Source: DAOTXL01 sp034434895
Lineage (GTDB): Bacteria > Chloroflexota > Anaerolineae > JAAYZQ01
Length of the DNA stretch: 31,109 bases
Assembly: GCA_034434895.1 (NCBI GenBank)
Contig: DAOTYI010000075.1
Coordinates: 1-31,109 of the forward strand
Direction of reading: 5' to 3'
Positions 15,693 through 23,801 of this stretch are shown here, piece by piece; within the stretch, counting starts at the first letter, position 1, and each line of letters starts with the position of its first letter. The notes under the pieces are model-generated. The model did not search any database. It worked only from the letters and a program-made list of their open reading frames with translations, and had not been told where the DNA came from. A program made the position numbers and the translations under genes.

Positions 15693-16442
15693 ATGGAAGC
15701 GGTCCGGCGAGTCATTGCCGAGTATCAGTGGTGGCTCTATGGCCTGTTGGGTCTCTTGCTGCTCTTCTACCTGCGGCGTGCGCTCCTGGCCCGCCGCGAA
15801 GGAGCACGCTCGATCTTTAAGCTGGAACAGGAACAGGCCCGACTCCGCTACAGCCGCAGTGTCACGGTCCTGGCCCTCCTCCTGATCCTGATGGTCGTCC
15901 TGTTCGTGCTGGGCAATCCGTTGCCCAACAATCCGGAACCGACCCCTGAACCAGGCCCGACGGTCACGGCCGGGCCGCTGGTTCAGCCGACGTTGACCCA
16001 CACCCCACCCCCGCCGACCATGACCCCGACGGCTACCGCCACGCCGCTCCGACCGACATTGCCGCCCCGGCCCTCGCCCACCTCCGAGGTGATCGCGACC
16101 GATACCCCGCCAGCCCGGCCTCCGGCCTGCCCCGATCCCAACGTGCGCATTACGTCACCGGGGGTTAACCAGGTCGTGCGCGGCAATTTCCCGGTGCGTG
16201 GCACAGCCAATATCGCTGCGTTTCAGTACTACAAAGTCGAAGTGGGGCCAGGTCCCAACCCCAAAGACCAGGAATGGACGGTCGTCGGGCAATTGCACGA
16301 CAGGCCGGTGGTCAACGGCGTGCTGGAGAATTTCAACAGCAGCGCCTATGCCCCTGGCACCTACAGTTTGCGGCTGGTGGTGGTTGACCAAACCGGCAAC
16401 TATCCTGAGCCCTGTCGGGTCACGATCCGCGTCGAACGGTAA
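15693..16442 (+). CDS. Membrane protein with Pro/Thr-rich stalk and C-terminal Ig-like domain
   Basis: The 249-residue protein has two membrane segments (about 14-30 and 57-75) separated by a charged loop (RRALLARREGARSIFKLEQEQ). A Pro/Thr-rich stalk of about 65 residues follows (78-145, repeated TPTATATP-like units), then a beta-rich Ig-like domain (about 148-249) with VRITSPGVNQVV at its start and a possible disulphide between the Cys near 143 and the Cys near 242. The two-TM topology places the stalk and domain on the same side as the N-terminus, most likely outside. Its start lies 3 nt after the phosphorylase stop with GGAGTGAGG upstream, so the two genes form an operon. No catalytic motif; function unknown, perhaps an envelope adhesion or binding role. 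Confidence 0.75.
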   Translation: MEAVRRVIAEYQWWLYGLLGLLLLFYLRRALLARREGARSIFKLEQEQARLRYSRSVTVLALLLILMVVLFVLGNPLPNNPEPTPEPGPTVTAGPLVQPTLTHTPPPPTMTPTATATPLRPTLPPRPSPTSEVIATDTPPARPPACPDPNVRITSPGVNQVVRGNFPVRGTANIAAFQYYKVEVGPGPNPKDQEWTVVGQLHDRPVVNGVLENFNSSAYAPGTYSLRLVVVDQTGNYPEPCRVTIRVER

Positions 16443-16457
16443 CCGGACCGGAACCTG

Positions 16458-18056
16458 GTGAGCCAGACGGCCTTTCCCTCTCCAACTGAAGAGTCGGCCG
16501 GCATTGCCCGGGCGGCGGGCATCATCGCCCTGGGCAGCGTGGCCGGGCGGGTGCTGGGCCTGGTCCGGGAGCAGATCATCGCCTACTTTTTCGGCGCCAG
16601 CGGCCTGGTCAGCGTCTTTGGCATCGCCGATACGGTGCGCAAGATGGTCTTTGAGCTGCTCGTCGGCGGGATGCTCAGCGCGGCGCTGGTGCCGGTGTTC
16701 AGCCAGGTGGTGGAGCGGGAGGGCCGTCCGGCCCTGTGGGCGCTGTTCAGCCGGGTCCTGAGCCTGGTGGCTGTGGGGCTGGCCATCCTGGTCCTGCTGC
16801 TGGAGCTGCTGGCCCCTCAGGTGGCCTGGCTGCTGGGCGGCGGCTTTGGCCCGGAGTTGCAGGCAGCACTGGCGCGGATGATCCGCATCATCGCCCCGGC
16901 CATCCTGCTCGTCGGCCTGTCGGGCGTGGTGACCGGCCTGCTCTACACCCTCAAGCGCTTCACCCTGCCGGCCTTTGGGGCAGCGGTCTTTAACCTGGGC
17001 ATCATCATCGCCGCTCCCCTCCTGGCCGGCCGGCTGGAGGCCTTCAGCCTGGCGGTGGGGGTGCTCCTGGGTTCACTGCTGCAACTGCTCCTCCAGCTCC
17101 CCGACCTGCGGCCGGTGCGGTTTCGCTTCCATCTGGACCTCGCCCACCCGGCCCTGCGGCGGCTGTTCCTCCTTTACCTGCCCATTGCCCTGGGGCTGAT
17201 CATCAGCAACATCCAGGTTGCCATAGACCGGCGTCTGGCCTCGTCTACCGGCGAGAGCAGCATCGCCTGGATGGACCGGGCCACAACGCTGATCCAGTTG
17301 CCCCACGGGTTGGTAGCGGTGGCCATTTCGCTGGCCGTGTTGCCAACCCTGTCACGGTTCAGCGCCGTGGGTGACCGGGAGGGCTTTCGTCGCACGCTGG
17401 GCCAGGGGTTGCGGCTGGTGCTGGTGCTGATCCTGCCGGCCACATTGGGCCTGCTGGTGTTGGCCCAGCCGATCATCGCCCTGCTCTTTGAGCATGGCCG
17501 CTTCACCTCCTACGACACCTTCTGGACCGCCTGGGCCCTGCGTTACTATCTGGCCGGCCTGGTCTTTGCGGCGATAGACTGGCCGCTGAACTATGCCTTC
17601 TACGCCCGACAGGATACCCTGACCCCGGCCCTGGTCGGCGTGTTGAGCGTGGGGGTTTACCTGACGGTGGCCCTGCTCCTCATCCGGCCGCTGGGGATGC
17701 GCGGCCTGGTCCTGGCCGATTCGGCCAAACATTGTGGCCACGCCCTGACCATGCTCTTCCTGACCCGGCGGCGCATCGGCAGGCTGGCCGACCTGCGGTT
17801 GGGCCGGGCCACAGGTCAGGCCCTGCTGGCTGCCGGGGCAATGGCCGGCCTGATGGCCCTGGCCCTGTCTGCCCTCAACCGCCTGACAGCCTCCTGGCAG
17901 GTAAACGGCGTGGTCACCGAACTGGTCACCGTCGGCCTGACGGCTGGGGTGGGTTTGTTGACCTATGGCAGCCTGGTCACCCTGCTGCGGGTGGAGGAGA
18001 TATCCCACCTGCGCGACCTGCTCCGCCTGCGGTTGAAGCGCCCCCACTTTGACTAA
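16458..18056 (+). CDS. murJ: MurJ lipid II flippase (MVF family)
   Basis: The 532-residue polytopic protein has about 14 hydrophobic segments in the MOP/MVF layout. The N-terminal motif GRVLGLVREQIIAYFFGAS is characteristic of MurJ, as are ADTVRKMVFELL, the LSAALVPVFSQ loop, and the second-half repeat with WPLNYAFYARQDTLTP. MurJ moves lipid II to the outer face of the membrane for peptidoglycan assembly. It starts with GTG at 16458, 15 nt after the preceding stop, with a weak GGA-type ribosome binding site. The last codons overlap the -35 box of the sortase promoter. Its presence indicates a peptidoglycan-containing envelope. Confidence 0.93.
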   Translation: MSQTAFPSPTEESAGIARAAGIIALGSVAGRVLGLVREQIIAYFFGASGLVSVFGIADTVRKMVFELLVGGMLSAALVPVFSQVVEREGRPALWALFSRVLSLVAVGLAILVLLLELLAPQVAWLLGGGFGPELQAALARMIRIIAPAILLVGLSGVVTGLLYTLKRFTLPAFGAAVFNLGIIIAAPLLAGRLEAFSLAVGVLLGSLLQLLLQLPDLRPVRFRFHLDLAHPALRRLFLLYLPIALGLIISNIQVAIDRRLASSTGESSIAWMDRATTLIQLPHGLVAVAISLAVLPTLSRFSAVGDREGFRRTLGQGLRLVLVLILPATLGLLVLAQPIIALLFEHGRFTSYDTFWTAWALRYYLAGLVFAAIDWPLNYAFYARQDTLTPALVGVLSVGVYLTVALLLIRPLGMRGLVLADSAKHCGHALTMLFLTRRRIGRLADLRLGRATGQALLAAGAMAGLMALALSALNRLTASWQVNGVVTELVTVGLTAGVGLLTYGSLVTLLRVEEISHLRDLLRLRLKRPHFD

Positions 18057-18077
18057 AAGGTCCGGCTGGGGTATAAT
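18049..18077 (+). promoter_or_regulatory. Promoter of the sortase gene overlapping the murJ stop codon
   Basis: -35 TTGACT (18049-18054), 17-bp spacer, -10 TATAAT (18072-18077). The -35 box lies in the last Phe-Asp codons of murJ. The transcript should start near 18084, about 53 nt before the sortase ATG. Confidence 0.75.
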
Positions 18078-18136
18078 GGGTGTGAAAGATGGTGATGGAA
18101 AGCATGGGTACACAGCTCAGGAGTTGACGGCCAGCC

Positions 18137-19090
18137 ATGCCCGACCGGCGGACGGTAGATGAGCTGACAATTGAAGAGCTGGAGCAGATCCTGATCGTCA
18201 GGCGGCGAGAAGCCCGTGCCGGGCGGTTGCGCCGCCTGCGGGAGATCGGTCGCCTGCCGGCCGAGGTGGGCCTGCCCCACGAAGACCTGGCGGCCATCGT
18301 CCCTGTCGGTGAAGAGCAGAGCAGGCCCCCAGACCTGGAAGCCGGGCGGGTGCGCCCCTTTGACTTGAGGCCACTGCGCGGCCGGAAGGAGCGCCGGAGA
18401 GGGCACAACCGTCCGCCCCCCAGCCGATGGGCACGGCTCCGCGACCGGTTGCTTCTTGTGCTGGAGATCGGCGCCCTGCTGGGGCTGGTGGCCGTTCTGG
18501 TCGTTTCCCTGCAAAACTTGCGGTCCCTCAACACCGACTATGCAGAGGCCCGATCATGGCCCACGCCGACCCCTACCCCTCTGGCCGGGGGGATTCTGCC
18601 CGGCGGGCACTCCCCCCCTGAGGAAGCGGGGAGCATCCCCACCCACCTGCGCGATCTGGTAGAGGGGGAATCGCCTCCGCCGGTCGCCATTCCCACCCCT
18701 GGGCCGGAGGCCCCCACCCGGATCGTCATCCCCGCCATCGGCGTGGATGCCCTGGTGGTGGAAGGCGATTCGTGGGAACAGTTGAAACTGGGGGTGGGAC
18801 ATCATCCCAATTCGGCCAACCCCGGCGAACGCGGCAACATGGTCCTCTCGGCCCACAACGACATCTATGGGGAGATCTTTCGCCACCTGGCCGATCTGGA
18901 GCTGGGGGATGAAGTGATCGTCTATGCCGGCGAACAACCCTATCGGTACATCGTCACGGCCAAACAGATCGTCGAACCGACGCAGGTCAGTGTGCTGGCC
19001 CCAACGACCAGGCCGATCGCAACTCTGATCTCCTGCTACCCCTACATGGTGGATTCGCATCGGATCGTCGTGATCGCCGAACTGCAATAA
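18137..19090 (+). CDS. Class D-like sortase with long cytoplasmic N-terminal region
   Basis: The 317-residue transpeptidase has about 105 charged, Arg-rich residues first (including LTIEELEQILIVRRRE), then one membrane segment (about 110-132), a Pro-rich stalk (140-195), and a C-terminal sortase domain (about 195-317). The catalytic residues are H240 (LSAHND), C300 (TLISCYPY) and R309 (SHRIVV); the ISCYP motif and C-x8-R spacing suit class D. Sortases cleave a sorting signal on secreted proteins and link them to the cell wall or pilin partners. No LPxTG-type substrate gene is visible in the window. GGAG lies 13 nt before the ATG, rather far. It has its own promoter and is followed 26 nt later by a tiny membrane protein. 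Confidence 0.92.
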   Translation: MPDRRTVDELTIEELEQILIVRRREARAGRLRRLREIGRLPAEVGLPHEDLAAIVPVGEEQSRPPDLEAGRVRPFDLRPLRGRKERRRGHNRPPPSRWARLRDRLLLVLEIGALLGLVAVLVVSLQNLRSLNTDYAEARSWPTPTPTPLAGGILPGGHSPPEEAGSIPTHLRDLVEGESPPPVAIPTPGPEAPTRIVIPAIGVDALVVEGDSWEQLKLGVGHHPNSANPGERGNMVLSAHNDIYGEIFRHLADLELGDEVIVYAGEQPYRYIVTAKQIVEPTQVSVLAPTTRPIATLISCYPYMVDSHRIVVIAELQ

Positions 19091-19116
19091 AAAATCAAGC
19101 GAGGAGAGATTACAAA

Positions 19117-19335
19117 ATGGCCAAGAAATCACGTCGGGCCCGACGCCCGATCCCGGCACCCGCCCAGCCGGTGCGCATTGTTCAGCCTGTCCGGACTCCT
19201 GTCACCCGGACCCCGGTGCGGGAGGTTGATTTTGCCAGAGAGTATCACTATGTCGTCGAGGATCTGAAGCGCATCGCCATCATCGCCCTATGCCTCCTGG
19301 TGCTGTTGATCGTCCTGGCCGTGATCATCGGCTAA
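19117..19335 (+). CDS. Tail-anchored 72-residue membrane protein downstream of the sortase
   Basis: The protein has a very basic N-terminus (MAKKSRRARRP), a Pro-rich stretch with three VRxP-like units (about 18-36), an acidic/aromatic segment (EVDFAREYHYVVEDLKR), and one C-terminal membrane helix (about 53-71). The ribosome binding site is clear (GAGGAGAG at about 19101-19108). The spacing from the sortase suggests one transcript. The layout implies a cytoplasmic N-terminus with the tail in the membrane. No known family was recognised. Being so short and co-transcribed, it could help sortase localisation, but this is only inferred from position. Confidence 0.8.
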   Translation: MAKKSRRARRPIPAPAQPVRIVQPVRTPVTRTPVREVDFAREYHYVVEDLKRIAIIALCLLVLLIVLAVIIG

Positions 19336-19340
19336 ATGCC

Positions 19341-19384
19341 CGTCTGAAGACAAATCTCTGCGCCCTGTGCGTCTCTGCGGTAAA
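19341..19384. repeat. CTCTGCG-type repeat fragment
   Basis: Contains GTCTGAAGA followed by TCTCTGCGCCCTGTGCGTCTC and TGCGGT, the same kind of short iterated unit as in the MITE-like elements. It is probably a decayed relative. The 288-bp stretch 19336-19623 between the mini-protein and thrC holds this fragment and MITE-like copy 2; no gene was found in it. Confidence 0.45.
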
Positions 19385-19456
19385 CAAATCATCGGCGGAG
19401 ATCCGTTTTTCTGTGCCATCCGAGTCCCTCTTGACTTCGTAAATTCTGTTATGTCA

Positions 19457-19579
19457 GAGCCGGTCTGAAAAGCTTACCACAAAGACACAAAGGCCACAAA
19501 GGAACACAAAGGAAACGAATAAAAAAACCGCAGGGTGCCCCTGGTGTCCTTTGTGTCTTGGTGGTTTTCAGACAAGCTC
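19457..19579 (-). mobile_element. 123-bp MITE-like element, copy 2 (inverted), flanked by TCA/TCA
   Basis: The reverse complement reads like copy 1 (3632-3728): the same GAGCTTGTCTGAAAACCACCAAG start, an identical 29-bp core from GCGGTTTTTTT through CCTTTGTGTT, and the same TTTTCAGAC-GGCTC end. It differs mainly by extra ACACAAAGG-type units. TCA at 19454-19456 and TCA at 19580-19582 flank it as a 3-bp direct repeat. With TAA at copy 1, the target consensus is TNA. No coding capacity. Confidence 0.8.
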
Positions 19580-19623
19580 TCAGAGGAGCTGGCCGGGGAC
19601 AGCAGCGGTGGGAGCTTTTCTGG

Positions 19624-20745
19624 ATGGGCCGAACGCTTGCTTTCGTCTGCACGCACTGTCACACAGCCTATCCACCCGACACGCGCGAATGGCGTTGTCC
19701 ATGTGGCGGCCTGTTCGATTTTGCCGACCGTCCCCCTCTCGATCCGGCCGGCATAGAGGCTGGCCGACGGGGGGTGTGGCGCTACCGGGCGCTCCTGCCG
19801 CTCGATCCGGCCTGGGAAGCGGTAACACTGGGCGAGGGGGACACCCCACTGCTTCGGGTGGACTGGGAGGGGCGATCCATCTATTTCAAACTGGAATCGT
19901 TGGAACCCACCGGTTCTTTCAAAGATCGTGGCTCGGCAGTTCTGGTCACCGCCCTGCGCGGCCTGGGCATCCGGCGAGTGGTTGAGGATTCATCGGGCAA
20001 TGCCGGGGCCAGCCTGGCCGCCTACACCGCCCGCGCCGGCATCGCCTGTGAGATCTGCGTGCCGGACACTGCCGCCGGTCCCAAGCTGGCCCAGATGGCG
20101 GTCTATGGCGCGGAGGTCATCCAGATCAAAGGCAAGCGGGAATATGCTGCCCTGGCAGCCTGGGCAGCCGCTGCCCATGGCGCCTTCTATGCCAGCCACG
20201 TCTATAACCCATTTTTCCTGGCCGGCACCGAAACCCTGGCCTACGAACTGTGGGAACAGTTGGGCCGACGTGCGCCGGCGGCCCTGGTGCTGCCGGTGGG
20301 CAACGGCACCCTGTTTCTGGGTCTATATAACGGTTTCTGTCGTCTTCGACAGGCCGGTTTGATCGCCCACCTGCCCCACCTTTTTGCCGCGCAGGCAGCG
20401 GCCTGCCCGCCCATCTACGAAGCCTTTTGTAGCGGGGTTGAGACGGTCAGGCCGGTTGCTCCGACTCCGACCCTGGCCTGTGGCCTGGCCATCGGCCAGC
20501 CGGTGCGCGGCGGACAGGTCCTGAAGGCGGTGCGGGCCACTGCCGGCCGGGTGGTCAGCGTGACCGAAGAGGAGATCCAACAAACTCACAGCCGGCTGGC
20601 CCGACAGGGGTTCCATGTCGAAGAGACGTCGGCGGTCGCCGTGGCCGCCCTGGACCAGCTTCAGGGTGAACTGGCCCGTTTTGACCCGGAGCCGGTCGTC
20701 GTGCCCCTGACCGGGCATGGCCTCAAGACCTGTCGTCCAGAATGA
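19624..20745 (+). CDS. thrC: Threonine synthase (PLP fold type II) with N-terminal zinc ribbon
   Basis: The 373-residue enzyme converts O-phosphohomoserine to threonine. It has an N-terminal zinc-ribbon-like Cys set (C9, C12, C25, C27), as in many bacterial/archaeal ThrC proteins. LGEGDTPLL and the PLP lysine motif PTGSFKDRG (K100) follow, then SSGNAGASLAAYTARAG and the phosphate-binding loop PVGNGTLFLG. The C-terminal TGHGLK is the usual end motif. The ATG at 19624 has GGGAG 9 nt upstream and starts just before the zinc ribbon; longer starts enter the MITE-like element. Related fold-type II enzymes cannot be fully excluded. Neighbours give no pathway context. Confidence 0.85.
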   Translation: MGRTLAFVCTHCHTAYPPDTREWRCPCGGLFDFADRPPLDPAGIEAGRRGVWRYRALLPLDPAWEAVTLGEGDTPLLRVDWEGRSIYFKLESLEPTGSFKDRGSAVLVTALRGLGIRRVVEDSSGNAGASLAAYTARAGIACEICVPDTAAGPKLAQMAVYGAEVIQIKGKREYAALAAWAAAAHGAFYASHVYNPFFLAGTETLAYELWEQLGRRAPAALVLPVGNGTLFLGLYNGFCRLRQAGLIAHLPHLFAAQAAACPPIYEAFCSGVETVRPVAPTPTLACGLAIGQPVRGGQVLKAVRATAGRVVSVTEEEIQQTHSRLARQGFHVEETSAVAVAALDQLQGELARFDPEPVVVPLTGHGLKTCRPE

Positions 20746-20753
20746 CCCCAGGA

Positions 20754-20806
20754 GAGTGCTGAAAAACCTCCTTTTTTCACCACCTGGCACGCAGAGAATG
20801 CAGAGG
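20754..20806. repeat. Possible decayed MITE-like remnant downstream of thrC
   Basis: GAGTGCTGAAAAACC resembles the GAGCTTGTCTGAAAACC end of the intact elements. It is followed by a T6 run and the iterated CACGCAGAGAATGCAGAGG. The right end is missing. Confidence 0.4.
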
Positions 20807-20842
20807 AATCATAAAAACTACCACCGGTCTGTCTGGAGTTGA

Positions 20843-20874
20843 GGCTTTAGCCGGTTTGCGCACCGGCTGAAGTC
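20843..20874. repeat. Imperfect palindrome GGCTTTAGCCGGT..ACCGGCTGAAGTC
   Basis: The perfect 7-bp core AGCCGGT/ACCGGCT surrounds TTGCGC, extended by CTT/AAG pairs on either side. It lies about 80 nt before fabF. The 209-bp stretch between thrC and fabF otherwise holds only the repeat fragment at 20754-20806; no promoter of convincing quality was found. Confidence 0.5.
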
Positions 20875-20954
20875 TCTCTTCCGATAGACTTCCAGGCAGC
20901 CTGATCGTCCCACAGGGGGCAGAAACCGCCAGATCGGGGAGCAGCAGAGCAGTG

Positions 20955-22211
20955 ATGAGAACCAGACGTGTGGTCGTGACCGGCATGGGCGTGATCTCGC
21001 CTCTGGGCCTGGACATGCCCACCACATGGCAAAATCTGATCGCCGGCCAGTCGGGGATCGGCCCGATCACCCTGTTCGACGCCAGCGATCTGGCGGTCCG
21101 CATCGCCGGCGAGGCCCACGGTTTCGACCCCACGCGCTATATGTCGGCCAAAGAGGCCCGCCGCGTTGACCGTTTCGTCCAGTTCGCCATCGCCGCGCTG
21201 GAGGAAGCCGTGGCCCAATCGGGCCTGCGGATCGAGGAGCACAATGCCGATCAGGTGGGAGCCATTGTCGGCTCCGGGGTGGGTGGCATCTGGACCTACA
21301 GCCGCGAGTTCGAGGTGCTGCGCGAACAGGGACCCCGGCGGGTGAACCCATTCCTGATCCCGATGATCACCGTGGACGTGCCCGCCGTCCAGATTGCGCT
21401 GCGCACCGGGGCGCGAGGGCCGAACCTGGGCCTGGCTTCGGCCTGCGCCACCGGCGCCGACGCCATCGGCCAGGCCTTTGAGACGATCCGCCGTGGCCAT
21501 GCCGTCGCCATGTTTGCCGGTGGTTTCGAGGCAGCCGTCACCCCCATCGGCGTGGCCGCCTTTGACCGGATGCGGGCCCTCTCACGCCGGAACGACGACC
21601 CGGCCGGAGCCAGCCGCCCGTTCGATGCCGGACGCGATGGCTTTGTGATGGCCGAGGGCGGGGCGCTGCTGGTCCTGGAAGAGCTGGAGTTCGCCCTGGC
21701 GCGGGGGGCCGAGCCGCTGGCCGAGCTGCTCAGCTACGCCGCCACCTCCGATGCAGCCCACATCGCCGCCCCCGATGCCGAAGGCAGCGGCGCGGCCCGT
21801 TGCCTGGCGCTGGCCCTGCAACGGGCCGGCCTCTCCCCGGCCGACCTGTCCTACATCAACGCCCACGCCACCGGCACTCCGGCCGGCGATCCGGCCGAGA
21901 CTCAGGCCATCAAACAGGTGTTGGGGGAGTGGGCCTATCGCATCCCGGTCAGCGCCACCAAATCCATGACCGGCCACCTCCTCGGCGGTGCCGGAGCGTT
22001 GGAGGCGGCTATCTGTGTGCAGGCGTTGCGCACCGGCATCATCCCGCCCACCATCAACCTGCACACCCCCGACCCTGCCTGCGACCTGGACTATGTGCCT
22101 CACCAGGCGCGTCGGGCAGACCTGAAGATTGCCCTGTCGAATTCATTCGGTTTCGGCGGGCACAACAGCACCCTGATATTTGGACGACTGACTGATGACC
22201 GAACCTTTTGA
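20955..22211 (+). CDS. fabF: Beta-ketoacyl-ACP synthase II
   Basis: The 418-residue enzyme condenses malonyl-ACP with acyl-ACP in fatty acid elongation. It has the KAS N-terminus VVVTGMGVISPLG, the nucleophile C164 (SACATG), and catalytic H304 (NAHATGTPAGD) and H341 (MTGHLLGGAG), each one residue from the E. coli FabF positions. The C-terminal NSFGFGGHN is intact. The ATG at 20955 was chosen over the overlapping GTG at 20952; GGGGAG lies about 14 nt upstream. Its 3' end overlaps rnc by 17 bp. The usual acpP gene is not immediately upstream. Confidence 0.95.
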   Translation: MRTRRVVVTGMGVISPLGLDMPTTWQNLIAGQSGIGPITLFDASDLAVRIAGEAHGFDPTRYMSAKEARRVDRFVQFAIAALEEAVAQSGLRIEEHNADQVGAIVGSGVGGIWTYSREFEVLREQGPRRVNPFLIPMITVDVPAVQIALRTGARGPNLGLASACATGADAIGQAFETIRRGHAVAMFAGGFEAAVTPIGVAAFDRMRALSRRNDDPAGASRPFDAGRDGFVMAEGGALLVLEELEFALARGAEPLAELLSYAATSDAAHIAAPDAEGSGAARCLALALQRAGLSPADLSYINAHATGTPAGDPAETQAIKQVLGEWAYRIPVSATKSMTGHLLGGAGALEAAICVQALRTGIIPPTINLHTPDPACDLDYVPHQARRADLKIALSNSFGFGGHNSTLIFGRLTDDRTF

Positions 22212-22929
22212 CCTCGAACCACTCCTGGGCCTGGTCTTCAGCGACAAGAGCCTGTTGCAGCGTGCCCTGACCCACCGCTCCTACATCAACGAACACCCCG
22301 ACTTTTGCTTCGATGATAACGAACGTCTGGAGTTCCTGGGTGATGCGGTGCTCGACTTTTTGACCGGCGAATATCTGTATCATCGCTTCCCTGAGATGCG
22401 CGAAGGGGAGCTCACCAGCCTGCGTTCGGCGCTGGTACGGCGCGAGACGCTGGCTCACTTTGCCCGGCAACTGGGCCTGGGCCGCTACCTGCTGATGAGC
22501 CATGGCGAAGCCGAAAGCGGCGGGCGGGACCGGCCGGCCATCCTGTGTGCCGCCTTTGAAGCGTTGACCGGGGCCATCTATCTCGACCAGGGACTGGAAA
22601 CAGCGCGGCGTTTCCTCGAACCGTTCATCGCTCCGGAAGTGACCCGCACCCTGCAAGAGCATCTGGACAAGGACGCCAAGAGCCTGCTCCAGGAACTGGC
22701 CCAGGCGCGGATGCAGCGCACGCCGCGCTACGTCACGGTCGCCGAAAACGGGCCTGATCACGCCAAAGAGTTCACCGTCCAGGTGCTCATCGGCGGCGAG
22801 CCCTATGGCCAGGGCGTGGGCCGGAGCAAGCAACAGGCTGCCCAGGCAGCGGCACAGATGGCGCTCGCACGCCTTCAGGCTGAAGTGGCGCAGAACGAAG
22901 TGGACCAGGAGACCGCAGGAGAGGGGTAA
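22195..22929 (+). CDS. rnc: Ribonuclease III with an unusual active-site substitution
   Basis: The 244-residue protein has a complete RNase III domain (1-150) with the signature ERLEFLGDAV (E43, E46, D50) and a double-stranded RNA-binding domain (about 165-230, KEFTVQVLIGG, GRSKQQAAQAAA). The enzyme cuts double-stranded RNA, for example rRNA precursors. In the second metal motif, the usual ADxxEA reads CAAFEA: E122 (E. coli E117) is kept but the metal-binding Asp (E. coli D114) is A119. The rest of the sequence looks under normal constraint. The start overlaps fabF by 17 bp, and the next gene begins 1 nt after the stop, so the three genes form a tight operon. Confidence 0.93.
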   Translation: MTEPFDLEPLLGLVFSDKSLLQRALTHRSYINEHPDFCFDDNERLEFLGDAVLDFLTGEYLYHRFPEMREGELTSLRSALVRRETLAHFARQLGLGRYLLMSHGEAESGGRDRPAILCAAFEALTGAIYLDQGLETARRFLEPFIAPEVTRTLQEHLDKDAKSLLQELAQARMQRTPRYVTVAENGPDHAKEFTVQVLIGGEPYGQGVGRSKQQAAQAAAQMALARLQAEVAQNEVDQETAGEG

Positions 22930-22930
22930 G

Positions 22931-23800
22931 ATGACAGGCAGGTTGCTGATCACCGGCGGCAGCGGCTACCTGGGTTCCCATCTGGCCCGCCGGGCGCGGG
23001 GTAACTGGCACGTTACGGCCACCTACTTTTCCCACCCACCGGATCTGCCCGGTTGCCGGACGGTGCCCCTGGACATTCGGGACGGCAGGGCTGTGGTCGA
23101 GCTTTTCTCCCGGCTTCAACCCGATGCCATCGTCCACACCGCAGCCGACATGAGCAGTGTGGCCGCCATGGAGGCTGTCATCGTCCAAGGCACCCGCCAC
23201 GTCGCTGCGGCAGCCGGCGCCCTGAGAGCGCGGCTGATCCACCTGTCCAGCGACGTGCTGTTTGACGGGGAGCATGGCCCCTACACCGAAACCGACCCCC
23301 CGTCCCCGATCACCCCCTACGGCCAGGCCAAGGCGGCTGCCGAACGGCTCGTCGCCGATCTCTGCCCGGAGGCGGTCATCGTCCGTACCTCCCTCATCTA
23401 CGGCTTCCACCCACCGGATGCCCGCACCCTGTGGGTGGTGGACAGTGTGCGCCAGCGTCGGCCCATCACCCTGTTCACCGATGAACTGCGCTGTCCGGTG
23501 TGGGTGGAGCAGCTGGCCGGGGCGCTGCTGGAGCTGGCTGCCGGCGGCCAGGCGGTCGGCGCGGGGATCTGGCACCTGGCCGGGCCACAGCCGCTCAGCC
23601 GGTATCAGTTTGGCGAACGGCTGGTCCGGGCCTGGGGCCTGGACCCGGCCGGCATCACCCCCGGCCTGAGCCGGGAGAGCGGCCAGCTTCGCCCCCGCGA
23701 CTGTCGGTTGGAGGTGAGCAAAGCCCAGGCACGGCTCCGCTCGCCGCTGTGGGGAGTGGACCAGGTGTTGGACCACCTGGGGCCACAGGGTCAGGAGTAA
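22931..23800 (+). CDS. RmlD-like short-chain dehydrogenase/reductase (NAD(P)-dependent sugar reductase type)
   Basis: The 289-residue protein has an N-terminal Rossmann motif TGGSGYLGSH (about 8-17), D-I-R after the third strand, the HTAADM strand-4 motif, a Ser at HLSSDVLFDG, and the catalytic YxxxK (PYGQAK). SSDVLFDG and the RCPVWVEQLA segment resemble dTDP-4-dehydrorhamnose reductases (RmlD), but the protein stands apart from any sugar-nucleotide operon, so the substrate is open. The ATG at 22931 has GAGAGGGG upstream and lies 1 nt past the rnc stop. It converges with the RDD gene with 1 bp between the stop codons, leaving no room for a terminator. Confidence 0.85.
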   Translation: MTGRLLITGGSGYLGSHLARRARGNWHVTATYFSHPPDLPGCRTVPLDIRDGRAVVELFSRLQPDAIVHTAADMSSVAAMEAVIVQGTRHVAAAAGALRARLIHLSSDVLFDGEHGPYTETDPPSPITPYGQAKAAAERLVADLCPEAVIVRTSLIYGFHPPDARTLWVVDSVRQRRPITLFTDELRCPVWVEQLAGALLELAAGGQAVGAGIWHLAGPQPLSRYQFGERLVRAWGLDPAGITPGLSRESGQLRPRDCRLEVSKAQARLRSPLWGVDQVLDHLGPQGQE

Positions 23801-23801
23801 G

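Noticed and set aside
16000..16120. Possible tandem DNA repeat in the Pro/Thr-rich stalk
   Set aside because: The repetition is at amino-acid level with varied codons; no exact DNA unit recurs regularly.
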